Shown here one piece after another: positions 61,849 through 64,000 of a stretch of 64,000 nucleotides of DNA. The stretch is from Candidatus Flexicrinis affinis (GTDB lineage: Bacteria > Chloroflexota > Anaerolineae > Aggregatilineales > Phototrophicaceae). Below the pieces are notes generated by a model. That model did not search any database. It was not told the DNA's origin and worked only from the letters and a program-made list of their open reading frames with translations. The first letter of the stretch is position 1; the number at the start of each line of letters is the position of its first letter. A program made the position numbers and the translations under genes. Location: positions 1,488,001-1,552,000 of the forward strand of contig JADJWE010000001.1 of NCBI GenBank assembly GCA_016716525.1. Reading direction: 5' to 3'.

Positions 61849-62064
61849 GCGGATTCCTTCATCGTGGTGTATCGGGCAGGGTTTCTCTCAAGTCAACGAT
61901 AATGCAGGATTTCACAAGACACAATAGGCGAAGGCCGGATATGTGCCTGAGATTGCCACGGGAGTTCCGAGTGTTTCAAAGCAAGTGCCCCCGTGAACGA
62001 TCCTCGTTCATGAGAAACGCCGCAGCGGACGAGCAACTCGTGACCTGCGTCGGCCCGGCCTCCC
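61849..62064. other. 216-base gap without a gene
   Basis: No ORF of interest. It contains GGGCAGGG at 61874-61881 on the + strand and GATAAT with downstream CACAAGA at 61898-61918, a weak resemblance to a dif half-site, at a second strand-composition switch. Confidence 0.4.
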
Positions 62065-62784
62065 CTATCGCTTCTTGAAGTACCTTGCGTAGCTGAGGAC
62101 CTTCATGGCGTAGTGAAGCAGTTGAAGCAGCGACTGTATCATCGCAGCGATGTACGTAAACGCCGCAGCGCGCAGCACTTCGCGAGCGCCTTCCCGATCA
62201 GCGTCGTTATACAACAGCCCTGACTTCTCCAGCATTGTAAGGCCTCGCCGGCTTGCATCAATCTCTACTGGAACTGTGAGGATCATGAACAACGCCACGG
62301 CGCCAAAACACACCACGCCCAACCACATCAACTCGGCAACCTCGACGATGAGGCCCAAAGTGATCAACGGAACTGCGACGTACGGGGAGATTACCGCCGC
62401 GGGAGCAGCAATGCTTCGCACTGCCAGCCACGCGCTCCGCTGCGCATGCTGCTGAGCATGCCCGAGTTCGTGCGCCACGATCGCCATTGATGCCACCGAA
62501 TTCTCGGTCGCTATGGCCTCGCTCAGGCTAACGACGTTTGACGACGGCGTATAGTGGTCGGTTAGTTTGCCCGGTATGGTCTCAAATCGGACGCCACTCA
62601 GCGCTTCCGCAGTAATCAATTGCTGGCCGATTTGCTTTCCGGTCATGTTGGGGGCGTTGCGGTGGGCAATCCACTTGGAGTACGCATCGTCAACGAAGTA
62701 CTTGGCCAGAGCGCTAATGACAAGGGTGGGGACCACGACGAGGAGCATGTACAGCAAGTCACTGGAGTAGCCGTAGGTGTACAT
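62065..62784 (-). CDS. YugP-type membrane zinc metallopeptidase
   Basis: 239 residues from the ATG at 62784 (GGAGG six bases upstream). It matches the neutral zinc metallopeptidase family of B. subtilis YugP: one N-terminal helix, N-M-T-G-K-Q-I-G-Q-Q-L, D-H-Y-T-P-S-S-N-V-V-S-L-S, zinc motif V-A-H-E-L-G-H-A-Q-Q-H (H-E-x-x-H), then two or three helices with P-V-E-I-D-A-S-R-R supplying the third ligand. Ends in basic A-R-Y-F-K-K-R. Likely membrane-protein quality control; substrates unknown. Confidence 0.92.
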   Translation of the reverse strand: MYTYGYSSDLLYMLLVVVPTLVISALAKYFVDDAYSKWIAHRNAPNMTGKQIGQQLITAEALSGVRFETIPGKLTDHYTPSSNVVSLSEAIATENSVASMAIVAHELGHAQQHAQRSAWLAVRSIAAPAAVISPYVAVPLITLGLIVEVAELMWLGVVCFGAVALFMILTVPVEIDASRRGLTMLEKSGLLYNDADREGAREVLRAAAFTYIAAMIQSLLQLLHYAMKVLSYARYFKKR

Positions 62785-62870
62785 CGAAACCTCCGCAGAG
62801 ATGCTCACCTACATTTACTATATGGCGGATTCTCGACTAACAATAATGCCGATGTTGACCATATCCTCAA

Positions 62871-63557
62871 CTAATGAGGAACGGATTGCCCCTTCAGCAC
62901 GACCGCATAACCCCGAGGCGTGATCATCGGCACGGCGTGGACGTCCAGCCCGGCGGCGAGAAATGCGCTCGTCAGGCGAAGGTACCGCATCTCAAGGGGT
63001 TCGGGCGATGGCACATAGCTGCCGGTAATACTCCCCTGCCCTGTTGCCTGAAACAGTACATCGGTGAAGCGCCGCCAAACTCCGCGCATCAGCACACCAT
63101 GCACTACCACGGCAATTTCAGCACCCGGCTTCAGAACACGGTGCAGCTCGGCGAGGGCGGCGGCGTCGACGATGTAGTCCGAGGGAAATGTACAAACGAG
63201 CGCATCGACTGCACCTGTTCCGAGCGGCACTGCCATCGCAGACGCTGTTAGCAGACACGACTGAACGCCCGACCGCGCAGCACGGCGTCGAGCGATCCGG
63301 CCCATTGCCCGCGAACGGTCGACTCCGATTGATTTCCAGCCGCGCAGTGCCAACTCCACGTGCAGCGATCCGGTGCCGAAGCCGACTTCCAGCACAACAG
63401 CGCCGCGAGGCACGGTGATGCACTGCAAGGCTGTGCGCCGCCATGACGACCACTCGCCACCAGACACGACCCAGGCGACGGCGTCATACGTCCATGCAAG
63501 CTGGTTATAGAGAAGATGAAACCCGAAGCGGACCAGTCGCCGCCACGCCGCGAGCAC
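62871..63557 (-). CDS. Class I SAM-dependent methyltransferase
   Basis: 228 residues from a GTG at 63557 that overlaps the upstream phosphodiesterase stop by one base (TAGTG). Motif I is L-E-V-G-F-G-T-G-S-L, motif II G-V-D-R-S-R, and the later L-K-P-G-A-E-I-A-V-V is motif VI/VII-like. The start L-L-Y-N-Q-L-A-W-T-Y-D-A-V-A-W resembles UbiE/MenG-like small-molecule methyltransferases, so a menaquinone methylase is possible but not supported strongly. Polar 11-mer copy 6 lies inside. Confidence 0.8.
   Translation of the reverse strand: MLAAWRRLVRFGFHLLYNQLAWTYDAVAWVVSGGEWSSWRRTALQCITVPRGAVVLEVGFGTGSLHVELALRGWKSIGVDRSRAMGRIARRRAARSGVQSCLLTASAMAVPLGTGAVDALVCTFPSDYIVDAAALAELHRVLKPGAEIAVVVHGVLMRGVWRRFTDVLFQATGQGSITGSYVPSPEPLEMRYLRLTSAFLAAGLDVHAVPMITPRGYAVVLKGQSVPH
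63032..63042 (-). repeat. Polar 11-mer copy 6
   Basis: Exact TCCCCTGCCCT on the + strand in the minus-strand methyltransferase gene, reading Thr-Gly-Gln-Gly-Ser. Confidence 0.6.
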
Positions 63558-64000
63558 TAGCTGCTCAACGCATGAAGTATCCGGTCAGGATAATCCGTCA
63601 TCACGACGTCGACTTCGAGGTCGCGCAGTTCGCGGGCGCGCTCGGGATCGTTTACCGTCCAAGTGTTGACCTTATACCCATACTGCCGGGCGATCCGCAT
63701 ATAGGCCGCGTCAATCATCTGGTGATACGGGTGCCGGGCGTAGATTGGTACCCCAGTCATCATCTGGGCGAGCTGCGTATACGGTTCGCCGTCCATGTAC
63801 AGATAACCAATGCGAGTCGTTGGATACGCCGCCGAGAACCGGCGCAGCACCACCGGATTGAATGATGACACGACGACAGCGTCGCCCACCCCATACCTAT
63901 CGACCAGGTCCGCTACTTTGTGTTCAATATCGGCCGTGTCCGCCTTGACTTCGATATTGAAGATGAGCTTGCCCGCGAAGGCTGACAGCACTTGATCCAA
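63557..64000 (-). CDS. Glycerophosphodiester phosphodiesterase, C-terminal part
   Basis: The frame is open to the right edge, so the N-terminus lies outside. The visible 147 residues match the GDPD TIM-barrel: F-N-I-E-V-K (metal-binding Glu and substrate Lys), V-V-V-S-S-F-N-P-V-V-L, K-V-N-T-W-T-V-N-D-P and V-V-M-T-D-Y-P-D-R at the end. It hydrolyses glycerophosphodiesters to glycerol 3-phosphate and an alcohol. It is coupled to the methyltransferase by the TAGTG overlap. Confidence 0.9.
   Translation of the reverse strand: MDQVLSAFAGKLIFNIEVKADTADIEHKVADLVDRYGVGDAVVVSSFNPVVLRRFSAAYPTTRIGYLYMDGEPYTQLAQMMTGVPIYARHPYHQMIDAAYMRIARQYGYKVNTWTVNDPERARELRDLEVDVVMTDYPDRILHALSS

Overview
This GC-rich window most resembles a chromosomal segment of a Chloroflexota bacterium (Anaerolineae-like). 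The reasons are the many secreted proteins with Thr/Pro-rich linkers (PTPVPTATP type), TolB-like propeller and SH3 lipoproteins, a giant PKD-repeat lipoprotein, an archaeal/fungal-type aspartate-semialdehyde dehydrogenase, type 2 IPP isomerase and the classical menaquinone route. Taxonomy is inferred from gene content only. Genes are tightly packed; no gap reaches 300 bases, and I saw no rRNA, tRNA, CRISPR array, insertion sequence or prophage.

Layout: 1-3.5 kb holds an SH3 fragment, a TPR protein, YigZ and an IscA-type Fe-S carrier. 3.6-11.7 kb is amino-acid and lipid metabolism: pheA, asd, sqdB, hisD with an APH-fold kinase, then hisZ-hisG on the other strand. 11.8-15.4 kb is an envelope operon (propeller, LysM-M23 peptidase, SH3 membrane protein). 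15.5-21.8 kb is an SCP2 protein and a kinase-regulator-kinase two-component operon. 22-28 kb is one 2003-residue lipoprotein with 19 PKD repeats. 28-30.7 kb holds an RNA methyltransferase and a G5/propeller lipoprotein; 30.7-38 kb is an exopolysaccharide cluster with a glycosidase-like/O-antigen-ligase fusion. 38-44 kb holds a thioesterase, chlI, acpP, fni, a prenyl synthase and hemW. 44-50.2 kb is a soluble Ser/Thr phosphorylation module (kinase with 8-repeat PQQ propeller, PP2C, vWA protein, zinc-ribbon FHA protein, small protein, response regulator). 50.2-57.3 kb is menaquinone synthesis (menH divergent from tetR-menF-menD-menB, then menE). 57.3-64 kb holds an oversized RND transporter, a YugP-type peptidase, a methyltransferase and a truncated phosphodiesterase.

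The strongest signals not explained by genes are at DNA level. A perfect 11-mer TCCCCTGCCCT occurs six times, always in the same orientation, in unrelated proteins and two different reading contexts; its complement contains GGGCAGGG, which fits the E. coli FtsK-orienting KOPS consensus GGGNAGGG. All copies point left, towards a dif-like palindrome at 2925-2952 that lies at an abrupt G/T-to-C/A strand-composition switch. Together these suggest that the left end of the window is a replication terminus. The most interesting protein-level candidates are the 44-50 kb phosphorylation module, the glycosidase-ligase fusion with a Gln at the expected nucleophile position, and the RND transporter with about 460 extra extracytoplasmic residues.
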